The notes under the pieces were generated by a model, which did not search any database, had not been told where the DNA came from, and saw nothing but the letters and a program-made list of their open reading frames with translations. Below are positions 36,971-45,570 of a stretch of DNA of 64,000 nucleotides, in pieces; position 1 is the first letter of the stretch; each line of letters starts with the position of its first letter. This stretch comes from Oscillospiraceae bacterium (GTDB lineage Bacteria > Bacillota > Clostridia > Oscillospirales > Ruminococcaceae), in NCBI GenBank assembly GCA_017887325.1, contig JAGHIE010000002.1:1-64000 (forward strand), read 5' to 3'. The position numbers were made by a program, and so were the translations under genes.

Positions 36971-37812
36971 TGAAGATTAAATTTTCTGATATATTAAGAC
37001 ATTTATTTCTTGCATTTCTTGCTTTAATATGGCTTATACCAATTGTTTGGCTTGTAGCAACTTCTTTTAGCAAATATACAGGGATGAATACTAGTACATT
37101 TTTCCCTGAAGAATGGAGTTTGATTAATTACAAAAATTTATTATTCGCATCAGACTCTGTAACACAATTTCCATCATGGTTTAAAAATACATTTGTAATA
37201 GCTTGTGCAACTTGTGTTGTATCAACAGCTTTTGTTTTAATGGTGGCTTATGCAACTTCTTGTATGAAATTTAAAATGAGAAAAACATTAATGAATATAG
37301 GTATTACATTGAATCTATTCCCAGCAGTATTATCAATGATTGCCGTATATTTCATTTTAAAAGCATTAGATTTAACTAATAACCATTTAGGTTTAATATT
37401 AATTTATTCAGCTACATCTGGTCTAGGATATTTAATAGCAAAAGGGTTTATGGACACAGTGCCAGAATCTTTAAGAGAAGCAGCTTATCTAGACGGAGCT
37501 AGTGAAGCACGAGTATTTTTTACAATAGTTATTCCTATGAGTAAACCTATTATTGTTTATACAATTATAAGTTCTTTCTTAGTTCCATGGATGGACTTTG
37601 TATTCGCTACATTGATGTTAAATTCAGGTATATCATCTAATTGGACAGTAGCTATTGGTTTGAATAATATGCTTGACAGAATGTTATTAAATCAATATTT
37701 CACACAATTCTGTGCAGGTGGCGTATTAATATCTATTCCAATATCTATACTATTTTTAATCATGCAAAAATTCTATGTTGAAGGTATTACAGGTGGAGCT
37801 GTAAAAGGATAG
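36970..37812 (+). CDS. MalG-like sugar ABC transporter permease
   Basis: This is the second permease, 280 aa, with six hydrophobic segments. The EAA loop is EAAYLDGASEARVFFTIVIP near residue 170, and the C-terminus YVEGITGGAVKG is typical for MalG-like proteins. The start overlaps the last base of the MalF stop. No ATPase gene follows, so the ATP-hydrolysing subunit must be shared with other sugar systems. The sulfatase gene follows 26 nt later in the same operon. Confidence 0.94.
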   Translation: MKIKFSDILRHLFLAFLALIWLIPIVWLVATSFSKYTGMNTSTFFPEEWSLINYKNLLFASDSVTQFPSWFKNTFVIACATCVVSTAFVLMVAYATSCMKFKMRKTLMNIGITLNLFPAVLSMIAVYFILKALDLTNNHLGLILIYSATSGLGYLIAKGFMDTVPESLREAAYLDGASEARVFFTIVIPMSKPIIVYTIISSFLVPWMDFVFATLMLNSGISSNWTVAIGLNNMLDRMLLNQYFTQFCAGGVLISIPISILFLIMQKFYVEGITGGAVKG

Positions 37813-37838
37813 TTTTAAATCGAAAGGAAGACTTAGCA

Positions 37839-39314
37839 ATGAATGAAAAACCTAATATACTATTTATATTAGCAGATGATATGGGCGCATGGGCATTAAA
37901 CTGTGTGGGAAACTACGATATAAAAACACCTAACTTAGATAGAATGTCAAAATTAGGGGTAAGATTTGATAATTTCTTTTGTGCATCACCAGTTTGTTCA
38001 CCTGCAAGAGCATCAATTTTAACTGGCACAATGCCATCTAAACATGGTGTACTAGATTGGTTAGACGGAGGTAATATAGATGCTTCTAATCCTTTGATAC
38101 AAGGATTAGAAGTGTTTAAAAACGAAACAAAAGCTATACCATATACTGAAGATTTAACAGCATATACTGATTTACTTGCAGATAATGGATACACATGTGG
38201 ATTATGTGGTAAATGGCACTTAGGCGATAGTTTAAATCCACAACATGGTTTTAAAGATTGGTACACAATAGCAAGAGGTGGATGTGGATATTTTAAACCA
38301 GAAATTGTAGAAAATGGACAACTAAGATTTGAAGAAGAATATGTAACAGATTTATTAGGAAGCCATGCTATAAAAAAAATAGAAGAATATTCTTTACTAG
38401 ATAATCCATTTTATTTAAGTGTACATTTTACAGCACCTCATGGTCCTTGGGAAGAAACAGATCACCCAAAAGAATATTTAGATATGTATAGAGATTGTGA
38501 TTTTACAGCAACTCCTGATTTACCTTTACACCCAAATCAAGTTTATACTTGTGATTTTGGTACAGGTGAAAGACGAAAGGAATTGTTGAGGGGTTATTAT
38601 GCTTCTATTACAGCTATGGATCATCAAATAGGGCTTATGATTGATAAGTTAGAAGAATTAAATATTTTAGATAATACAGTTGTAATTTTCACTTCAGATA
38701 ACGGAATGAATATGGGGCAACATGGTATTTGGGGAAAGGGAAACGGAACATTCCCACAAAATATGTTTGATAGCTCAGTAAAAGTTCCATTTTTGGTAAT
38801 GTGGAAAAATCATATTGCAAAAGATAAAATTTGTAAGGAAATGTTTAGCCATTACGATATATTACCAACAATATGTGAGTTATCCGGAATATCCTGTGAA
38901 ACAAAACAAAATATACCAGGAAGAAGTTTCTTAGATTGGTTAGATAATCCTGAAAAAAGTGAAGAAGCTCCTATCGTAATTTTTGATGAATATGGTCCTG
39001 TAAGAATGATTAGATATCACGATTGGAAGTTAGTGATTAGATACCCATATGGACCTAATGAGCTATATAATTTAATAGATGACCCTAACGAAGATAAAAA
39101 TTTATATGATGAAGAAAAATATGCAGAAAAAATATTGCAAATGAGAACAGCAATGGAAAAATGGTTTTTGGAATACTCTGACCCTGCGATAGATGCAAGG
39201 AATGAAGGTGTTACAGGAACAGGACAACATTGTAGACCAGGAGTTTACGCACATATGACAGAAAAATATGGCGCAATACCAAAATTTGCAAACCCTAATA
39301 GAAATATAGATTAG
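37839..39314 (+). CDS. Cytoplasmic type I sulfatase (S1 family), second copy
   Basis: The 491-aa sulfatase has the metal motif NILFILADDMGAWA, the active-site motif C-S-P-A-R with Cys53 (converted to formylglycine) and Arg57, CGKWHLGD near residue 122, and FTSDNGMNMGQHG near residue 285. It has no signal peptide. It differs clearly from the sulfatase at 9057 (CSPAR against CLAAR), so the two probably act on different sulfate positions. It follows a MalEFG-like importer directly and is followed by the 612-aa unknown enzyme. AAAGGAAG lies 9 nt before the ATG. Maturation needs a radical-SAM enzyme encoded outside this window. Confidence 0.94.
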   Translation: MNEKPNILFILADDMGAWALNCVGNYDIKTPNLDRMSKLGVRFDNFFCASPVCSPARASILTGTMPSKHGVLDWLDGGNIDASNPLIQGLEVFKNETKAIPYTEDLTAYTDLLADNGYTCGLCGKWHLGDSLNPQHGFKDWYTIARGGCGYFKPEIVENGQLRFEEEYVTDLLGSHAIKKIEEYSLLDNPFYLSVHFTAPHGPWEETDHPKEYLDMYRDCDFTATPDLPLHPNQVYTCDFGTGERRKELLRGYYASITAMDHQIGLMIDKLEELNILDNTVVIFTSDNGMNMGQHGIWGKGNGTFPQNMFDSSVKVPFLVMWKNHIAKDKICKEMFSHYDILPTICELSGISCETKQNIPGRSFLDWLDNPEKSEEAPIVIFDEYGPVRMIRYHDWKLVIRYPYGPNELYNLIDDPNEDKNLYDEEKYAEKILQMRTAMEKWFLEYSDPAIDARNEGVTGTGQHCRPGVYAHMTEKYGAIPKFANPNRNID

Positions 39315-39332
39315 TGAAAGGAAAATTAAAAT

Positions 39333-41171
39333 ATGGATAAATTAATATTAAATATAATCCATAGACCTGAAATGGTGCCTGAGTATGCCGAAAAAGTAAC
39401 AGGACATGGAAAAGAAGAAGATATAAGCCGTGAGTCATTATTGACAGAAAGCTTAGATATATTTAAAACACAACAAGAAATAGCACATAAACATGGGTTA
39501 AAAACAACAATACAAATGACATATGCAAGTTTGTTTAATGATGAAGCAGTATCACTTGCAAAAGAACACCATGAAAAATATGGAGATGAAATATCATTGA
39601 CATTGCTAGGGTTACCATGCGAAGAATTTAGAAAAAAATACAAAACAAAAGATTTTTGTATATGGATGTTTTCAATGGAAGATAAAAAAGCAATAGTAAA
39701 AGATGTGTTTGAAAAATTCTATGAAAGATTTGGATTTTACCCAGAATCAACAGGAAGCTATTACATAGACGCAGAGTTAACAAACTACATAAAAGAAGAA
39801 TATCCAAGTATAAAATGTGCAGTAGCAACATGTTGGGAAGAAGGACCAAAAGCATATAGAACATGCAATAACTCATGGTATACAATATTTGACGGAGGCC
39901 CATGGAACCCATGGATACCATCAAAACAAAATACACATGCACCAGCAAAAGATGAAAGTGAAGATAGTGGAATAGTTGCTATCCCACACTTATCAAGGGA
40001 CTTAATGGCATGCTTTGACGGAAATGGTTCAAACTTTGGAACACACCCACAAAATGTATTAAGGGGAATGATATACGATACAGAAAAATGGGAGTACCCA
40101 TATTTGTACAACTTAATAGACCAATACAGACACTTAGCAAAATACAACAGAGGATATGCGTATAATATGATGTTTGTAGGTCCAGGCTGGATGAACAAAA
40201 TGGGAAGATGGGAAGCACCATATGAATTGTTGTTAAAGAGCTATGAAGACGGAATGGCATATTATGCAAAACTAAAAGAAGAAGGCGCATTGGAAGAAAT
40301 GACAATGAGCGAATTTGCAGACCATTATAGAAAAACTCATACATATGAACAACCAGAATGTGCATTGTGGAAAGATATATTATATGGTTCAGATAAACAA
40401 TATTTTTGGTATGTAGACCCATATATGAGAACATGTTTAGACATGAATCAAGGTGGGGCGATGATAGATTTAAGACCATATGTAGCAAAACTAGAAAGAC
40501 CAGTAGGAATAGGAACAAAGTATGTACAAGATGCAAGTTATCCATTCTTAATCCAAGCAAACTATAGAGCAGGATATTTTACACACTATGCAGGAGAAGG
40601 AACAGTAAAGAGCTTAAAAGTAAGTTATAAAGGTGAAGAAGTAGACTTATGCTTATGTAGAACAAAAGCAAAATATAGCGAAGAAGGAACAAAGCATATA
40701 GTAAAATTAGACCCTGTTACAATAGAGTTTTCTGATTTAGAAATAGATATAGTATCAACATTTGTATTTGAAGAAGGCTCATCACAAATTAAAGTGATAA
40801 GAGAAATAACAAGAACAACAAATCCAGAAGCAGTAGTAGAATTCAATGAATATATGACAGCGTGTTATGGAACAACAGAATATCCAGAAGATATGACAAA
40901 TGTAATTTTATCAGTAGAAAATGATAAAGAAAAACAAGAAATCAAATATAATTACAAGTGCAGAGAAGCAGAGTTAGAAAATGCAAAAGATGTAACAGCA
41001 ATAGTACCGGAAATAGAAACAGTAGTAAAAATTATACCAAAAGATGAAAATGTAACAGGATATTATAGAGAAGGATATGCTTTTAGTCCAATGTTTACAT
41101 TAGGACTTAAAAAAGAAATAAAAGGGAAAGGGGAAATGACAACATGGCTCAATCTACAAAAGGCAAATTAA
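39333..41171 (+). CDS. Uncharacterised 612-aa enzyme, possible deacetylase/GH57-like barrel
   Basis: I do not recognise a named family. The first 230 residues look like a seven-stranded alpha/beta barrel as in the polysaccharide deacetylase/GH57/GH38 superfamily: a strand-like start (LILNIIHRPE), TTIQMTYASLFNDEA with an acidic pair, and FGFYPESTGSYYIDAELTNY, which resembles the P..TGSYY.D segment of that group. A Trp/His-rich middle follows (WNPWIPSK, IPHLSRDLMACFDG, MMFVGPGWMN). Then comes a C-terminal beta domain (about 400-612). There is no signal peptide. It directly follows the sulfatase (18 nt) in a glycan import operon, so an intracellular glycan-processing role is a fair inference. 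It overlaps the next gene by 28 nt. Confidence 0.6.
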   Translation: MDKLILNIIHRPEMVPEYAEKVTGHGKEEDISRESLLTESLDIFKTQQEIAHKHGLKTTIQMTYASLFNDEAVSLAKEHHEKYGDEISLTLLGLPCEEFRKKYKTKDFCIWMFSMEDKKAIVKDVFEKFYERFGFYPESTGSYYIDAELTNYIKEEYPSIKCAVATCWEEGPKAYRTCNNSWYTIFDGGPWNPWIPSKQNTHAPAKDESEDSGIVAIPHLSRDLMACFDGNGSNFGTHPQNVLRGMIYDTEKWEYPYLYNLIDQYRHLAKYNRGYAYNMMFVGPGWMNKMGRWEAPYELLLKSYEDGMAYYAKLKEEGALEEMTMSEFADHYRKTHTYEQPECALWKDILYGSDKQYFWYVDPYMRTCLDMNQGGAMIDLRPYVAKLERPVGIGTKYVQDASYPFLIQANYRAGYFTHYAGEGTVKSLKVSYKGEEVDLCLCRTKAKYSEEGTKHIVKLDPVTIEFSDLEIDIVSTFVFEEGSSQIKVIREITRTTNPEAVVEFNEYMTACYGTTEYPEDMTNVILSVENDKEKQEIKYNYKCREAELENAKDVTAIVPEIETVVKIIPKDENVTGYYREGYAFSPMFTLGLKKEIKGKGEMTTWLNLQKAN

Positions 41172-41356
41172 ATTATAGATGTCCATCATGTTTTATGAGA
41201 GATTTAGACATAGATATGTTTTACGACAAGGAAAAGAAAGAATATTACTGTTTAAGATGTTGTTATAGAGGCAGTGAAGAAGATGTACTTCAAAAGAATG
41301 AAATGGCAAGATTTAGATATGGAAATATATCTAAAAGGATAAAAGAATTTGATTAA
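41144..41356 (+). CDS. 70-aa zinc-ribbon protein
   Basis: The small protein has two Cys pairs, C13-P-S-C16 and C36-L-R-C39 (with Cys40 adjacent), spaced as in a zinc ribbon, and a basic C-terminal helix. AAGGGG precedes the ATG. It overlaps the end of the 612-aa enzyme gene by 28 nt in another frame and ends the operon at a terminator. No function can be assigned; its coupling to the enzyme gene suggests a partner or regulator of that locus, or an unrelated gene that has slipped into the operon. Confidence 0.75.
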   Translation: MAQSTKGKLNYRCPSCFMRDLDIDMFYDKEKKEYYCLRCCYRGSEEDVLQKNEMARFRYGNISKRIKEFD

Positions 41357-41388
41357 TATAATAGAATATATAAATATGCTATTAAAAA

Positions 41389-41418
41389 AGTAAACCAATA
41401 TTGGTTTACTTTTTTTTA
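41389..41418 (+). terminator. Terminator of the second sulfated-glycan operon
   Basis: AAGTAAACCAA and TTGGTTTACTT flank a 2-nt loop and are followed by a run of T. Confidence 0.88.
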
Positions 41419-41456
41419 TATAAAAATCTATGATATAATAATAAAAATATTTAAAA

Positions 41457-41488
41457 GTAACTTAGTTGTAACTTGGAATGTATATAAT
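41457..41488 (+). promoter_or_regulatory. Putative response-regulator site and -10 of the exporter operon
   Basis: GTAACTT occurs at 41457 and 41468, 11 bp apart on the same strand, just before a TATAAT (41483-41488) that lacks a normal -35. OmpR-type regulators bind such repeats. The regulator at 44908 is the obvious candidate. Confidence 0.5.
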
Positions 41489-41514
41489 AACATCATAAAA
41501 AGGAGGTATAGTTT

Positions 41515-42186
41515 ATGGAAATATTAAGAGTTGAAAATTTAACAAAGGTTTATGGAAGAGGAGCAGCTAGAGTTGTAGCACTTGATGATGTATCATTTTC
41601 AGTAAATGCAGGTGAATTTGTAGCAATAGTTGGTGCATCGGGAAGTGGAAAGTCAACATTATTACATTTAATCGGTGGAGTAGATAGACCAACATCAGGA
41701 AAAGTATTTATTGATGGTAAAGATATATATAGTTTTAATGATGAAAAACTTGCAATATTTAGAAGAAGACAAGTAGGTCTTATATATCAATTTTATAACT
41801 TAATTCCTATATTAAATGTAGAAGAAAACATTACATTACCATTATCACTTGATAATAGAAATATAAGAGCTGATAAAGTAGATGAAATATTAAAAATGTT
41901 ATCACTCAATAACAGACGACATCATTTGCCTAATCAATTATCAGGTGGACAACAACAAAGAACAAGTATTGGTAGAGCATTGATAACAAATCCAACAATA
42001 ATATTGGCAGACGAGCCTACTGGAAATTTAGATTCTAAATCAAGTGATGAAATAGTATCATTACTTAGAAAATCAAATAGAGAGTTAAATCAAACTATTA
42101 TTATGATTACTCATAATTTAGAGATTGCAAAAGTAGCAGATAGAATTTTAAAAATTGAAGACGGTAAAATTGTTGAGGAGGTATAA
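41515..42186 (+). CDS. ABC transporter ATPase of a MacB/LolD/BceA-type exporter
   Basis: The 223-aa ATPase has Walker A (GASGSGKST), the Q loop (YQFYNLIPIL), the signature LSGGQQQR, Walker B (IILADEPTGNLD) and the switch His in MITHN. It pairs with the 889-aa permease 3 nt downstream. The LolD/BceA-like group works in antimicrobial-peptide resistance, lipoprotein release or lantibiotic immunity. An AGGAGGT site precedes the ATG. Together with the two-component genes it forms a self-contained detoxification-type module. Confidence 0.95.
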   Translation: MEILRVENLTKVYGRGAARVVALDDVSFSVNAGEFVAIVGASGSGKSTLLHLIGGVDRPTSGKVFIDGKDIYSFNDEKLAIFRRRQVGLIYQFYNLIPILNVEENITLPLSLDNRNIRADKVDEILKMLSLNNRRHHLPNQLSGGQQQRTSIGRALITNPTIILADEPTGNLDSKSSDEIVSLLRKSNRELNQTIIMITHNLEIAKVADRILKIEDGKIVEEV

Positions 42187-42189
42187 TAT

Positions 42190-44859
42190 ATGAACTTGCT
42201 TAACAAACTTACAATAAAAAGCTTAAAACTTAATAAAAAACGAACTATCGTCACAATAATAGGTATTATATTATCAGTAGCATTAATGACTGCTGTTTCA
42301 ACTATATATATGAGTGGTATAAAATCACTTATAAATTATCAAATACAGATAGACGGCAATTTTCATATTGAATTTGTAGATGTCCCTAAAAACGAATTAC
42401 AAACAATTTTAAATAATAGAAAAATAGAAAAAGTTAGTGTTGTAGAAAATATAGGGTATGCAAAATTAAATAAAGATATGGATAACGCAAAAGAGTATAA
42501 ACCATACATTTTTGTTAATGGGTTTACAAGCAATGCTATGAAAAATCTACCTGTTAAATTAATAGAAGGAAGATTGCCAGAAAATGAGAATGAAATAGTT
42601 ATACCAATTCATTTACAAGAAAGTGGTGAAGTTGATTTAAAAGTAGGGGAAGAAATAACTTTAGACATAGGAAAACGAGTATCTAAAGATGGATACGAAT
42701 TTAATCAAGATACACCATTTATAGTAGAATATCCACAAAAAAACGATGATGGAACATTTACAGAACCTGTATTTTCAGACGAAGAAATTATTGATACAAC
42801 TAAAAAGACATATAAAATTGTAGGTAAAATAGAAAGACCAAATAGCTTTATTGAAGATCTACTTTCTCCAGGGTATACACTAATAACATATAAAGATATA
42901 AACGATATAACTAATAAATCAAATGTATATGTACGATATAATAAACAAGGATTAAAAGATTATTATAAAGTTAATGCAAATATTTTAGGAGTAGATCAAA
43001 ACCTTTATGAAAAAGCAATTGAAAAACTTGATAATAATGATACAGAACTTTACAAACAAGTAATCGAAAAAGCAAAATATAAAACAAAAGAAAATTCAAA
43101 TCTAGTTATGATAGAAAAAAATCCTTTAAAATCAAGTAGAACAGGTGTGACACAACTTGGATTTGTTGCATGTATTGTAATATTAATAATAATTTTTACA
43201 TCAGTGTATTGTATAAAAAATAGTTTTGATATATCTATTACAGAAAAAATAAAACAATACGGAATGCTCAGAAGTATAGGTGCAACTAAAAAACAAGTTA
43301 AGAGAAATGTATTTTTTGAAGCAAGTATTTTAGGTATAATAGGTATACCATTAGGTTTATTCTTTGGGTTATTGGCATCATACATTTTAGTTATAGTAAG
43401 TAATTACTTTTTAAAGATGAGTAAGTTAGATTATACACTAACATTTAAAATTTATTATTTAGCTTTATTTATTGCAGTGATATTAGGTATAGTAACAGTA
43501 TATTTATCAGCGTTAAGAAGTGCTATAAGGGCTTCAAGAATTGCACCAATTGATGCTATAAGAAATAATATGGATATTAAAATTAAAGCTAAAAAATTAA
43601 AATCACCAAAAATCATAAGAAAGATATTTGGTATCGGTGGAGAAATTTCATATAAAAATTTGAAAAGAAATAAGAAAAAATATCGTACAACAGTAATGTC
43701 TATATTTACATCAGTAGTTATATTCATAACTTTATCAAGTTTTATAGGAATGGCATTTACATCTGCAAGATTAGAACTAAAATATACAGAAGAAAATCTA
43801 GCGTTAAATGTATATCATTTTGATACAGAAAAAACAAATGATATTTTAAAAGTAACAAAATTTGATAATATTGAAGATTATTCAGTTAACAGGACAGAAT
43901 ATATTTATGTACAAGGAAATATATATACAGATGAATATTTTAATATATATAAAATGGATGAGGGAATAGATAAGCAAGAAGTTGAAACATCTGTTTCAAT
44001 TACTGCTATAGGAGAAGAACAATACAAAAAATATATTAGTAAATTAGGCCTTAAATATGAAGATGTTAAAGATAAAGGCATATTAATAAATCAAAAGAAA
44101 GTTCCAGTTAAAATGGAAAATAAAAATAAAATTATAGAGAAGTTTTATGATATATATGACCTTAAAAAAGGTGATAAAATAAGTGGTAAATTATATGATG
44201 GAGAAAAACAAGTTGACATTGAAATTGCATATATTACAGATGAAAAACCATTTGGTACAAATGACGGTGGGGTAATAGTAGTAAGTGATGAGTTTTATAA
44301 TAGTATTATTAAAAGTAATGTATTAAACATCAGATATAAATCTTCTGACCCAGATAAACTACAAAAAGATATAGAAGACTATTTAGGAACTACTTATTCA
44401 TATGATATAAGCAATACAGTTGAACATGTAAGAAAAATCACAAGCTTTTACACTTTATTAGCAATCTTTTTATATGGATTTATAACAGTTATATCACTAA
44501 TAGGAATAACAAATATATTTAATACAATAACAACTAATGTTGCACTTAGAAAACAAGAATTTGCAATGTTAAAATCAATTGGTATGACTAAAAAGGAATT
44601 TAATAGAATGATAAGCCTTGAAAGTATATTTATGGGAATAAAATCATTAATTTTTGGTATTCCTGTTGCTATTATTCTTTCTAAACTAATACACCATTTT
44701 GCTTTAGCACAAAGCAATTTACCATTTAAATTTCCAATTATTCCAATATTAATTTCTATAATTGTAGTGTTTGCATTGATTTTTATTTTGATGAAATATT
44801 CTGTAAATAAAGTAAATAAACAAAATATTATTGAGACAATAAGAAATGATAATATATAA
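42190..44859 (+). CDS. FtsX-family ABC transporter permease, 889 aa
   Basis: The membrane partner of the preceding ATPase has an N-terminal helix (about residues 17-38), a large extracytoplasmic domain, and helices at about 325-345, 375-400 and 425-445. The pattern repeats in the second half with a long outer domain and three helices at about 755-880. FtsX-type motifs are seen twice (KIKQYGMLRSIGATKKQVKR and LRKQEFAMLKSIGMTKKEF). This two-module layout is that of MacB-like/YknZ/SalY-type permeases. The spacing of 3 nt to the ATPase and the following two-component genes suggest a sense-and-expel system for a membrane-active peptide. Confidence 0.93.
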   Translation: MNLLNKLTIKSLKLNKKRTIVTIIGIILSVALMTAVSTIYMSGIKSLINYQIQIDGNFHIEFVDVPKNELQTILNNRKIEKVSVVENIGYAKLNKDMDNAKEYKPYIFVNGFTSNAMKNLPVKLIEGRLPENENEIVIPIHLQESGEVDLKVGEEITLDIGKRVSKDGYEFNQDTPFIVEYPQKNDDGTFTEPVFSDEEIIDTTKKTYKIVGKIERPNSFIEDLLSPGYTLITYKDINDITNKSNVYVRYNKQGLKDYYKVNANILGVDQNLYEKAIEKLDNNDTELYKQVIEKAKYKTKENSNLVMIEKNPLKSSRTGVTQLGFVACIVILIIIFTSVYCIKNSFDISITEKIKQYGMLRSIGATKKQVKRNVFFEASILGIIGIPLGLFFGLLASYILVIVSNYFLKMSKLDYTLTFKIYYLALFIAVILGIVTVYLSALRSAIRASRIAPIDAIRNNMDIKIKAKKLKSPKIIRKIFGIGGEISYKNLKRNKKKYRTTVMSIFTSVVIFITLSSFIGMAFTSARLELKYTEENLALNVYHFDTEKTNDILKVTKFDNIEDYSVNRTEYIYVQGNIYTDEYFNIYKMDEGIDKQEVETSVSITAIGEEQYKKYISKLGLKYEDVKDKGILINQKKVPVKMENKNKIIEKFYDIYDLKKGDKISGKLYDGEKQVDIEIAYITDEKPFGTNDGGVIVVSDEFYNSIIKSNVLNIRYKSSDPDKLQKDIEDYLGTTYSYDISNTVEHVRKITSFYTLLAIFLYGFITVISLIGITNIFNTITTNVALRKQEFAMLKSIGMTKKEFNRMISLESIFMGIKSLIFGIPVAIILSKLIHHFALAQSNLPFKFPIIPILISIIVVFALIFILMKYSVNKVNKQNIIETIRNDNI

Positions 44860-44907
44860 TTTAAAATTTTATTATGATATAATTATATGCATATGGGGAG
44901 TGATTAA

Positions 44908-45570
44908 ATGGATATTTTGTTAGTAGAAGATAATTTGTCAATTATAAAGGGACTTGAATACTCATTTAAAATAAATGGCTATAATTTATCATATAAAACA
45001 ACTGTAAAAGATACGCTTGAGTGTTTAAAAGATAATGTAAAAATAGATTTAATTATACTTGATGTAACACTACCAGACGGAAATGGTTTTGATTTATATA
45101 AAAATCATATCAATAACACTAATATTCCAACTATTTTTTTAACAGCAAATGATGATGAAAATGACATTGTAAAAGGATTGGAGTTTGGCGCAGAAGACTA
45201 TATAACTAAACCTTTTAGCACAAAAGAATTGCTGGCAAGAATTAAAAAAATTCTTGCCAGATATAAAAAAGAAAATATCATTAAAGTAGATGATATTACA
45301 TTTGATATGGATAAGTTAGAAATTTTTAGAAAAAATGTAAAAATTGAACTTACAGCACTAGAACTTAAAATTGTAAATCTATTATTTATAAATATAAATA
45401 AAGTAGTTAGTAGAAATACTTTATTAGACAAAATATGGGAATGGACAGGCAATGATGTTGACTCTCATACTGTTACGGTGTATTTAAAAAGGATAAGAGA
45501 GAAGTTAAAGAGCGATATTATAATCACAGTAAAAGGAATAGGGTATAGAATTGATGAAAAATCAAGTTAA
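44908..45570 (+). CDS. OmpR-type response regulator of the exporter module
   Basis: The 220-aa regulator has Asp8 in the acidic pocket, phospho-acceptor Asp52 in LIILDVTLPDGNG, Lys in YITKPFS, and a C-terminal winged helix (LTALELKIVNLLFININKVV, ending VKGIGYRID). GGGGAGTG lies 8 nt before the ATG. It resembles BceR/VirR-like regulators of peptide-resistance transporters. It overlaps the kinase gene by 17 nt. Its likely target is the direct repeat at 41457 in front of the ATPase gene. Confidence 0.94.
   Translation: MDILLVEDNLSIIKGLEYSFKINGYNLSYKTTVKDTLECLKDNVKIDLIILDVTLPDGNGFDLYKNHINNTNIPTIFLTANDDENDIVKGLEFGAEDYITKPFSTKELLARIKKILARYKKENIIKVDDITFDMDKLEIFRKNVKIELTALELKIVNLLFININKVVSRNTLLDKIWEWTGNDVDSHTVTVYLKRIREKLKSDIIITVKGIGYRIDEKSS

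Noticed and set aside
39628-40560. Several long minus-strand open frames (up to 193 codons) opposite the 612-aa enzyme gene
   Set aside because: The plus strand has clear ribosome binding sites and operon overlap; the minus frames have no starts with sites and only reflect low stop frequency opposite this codon use.
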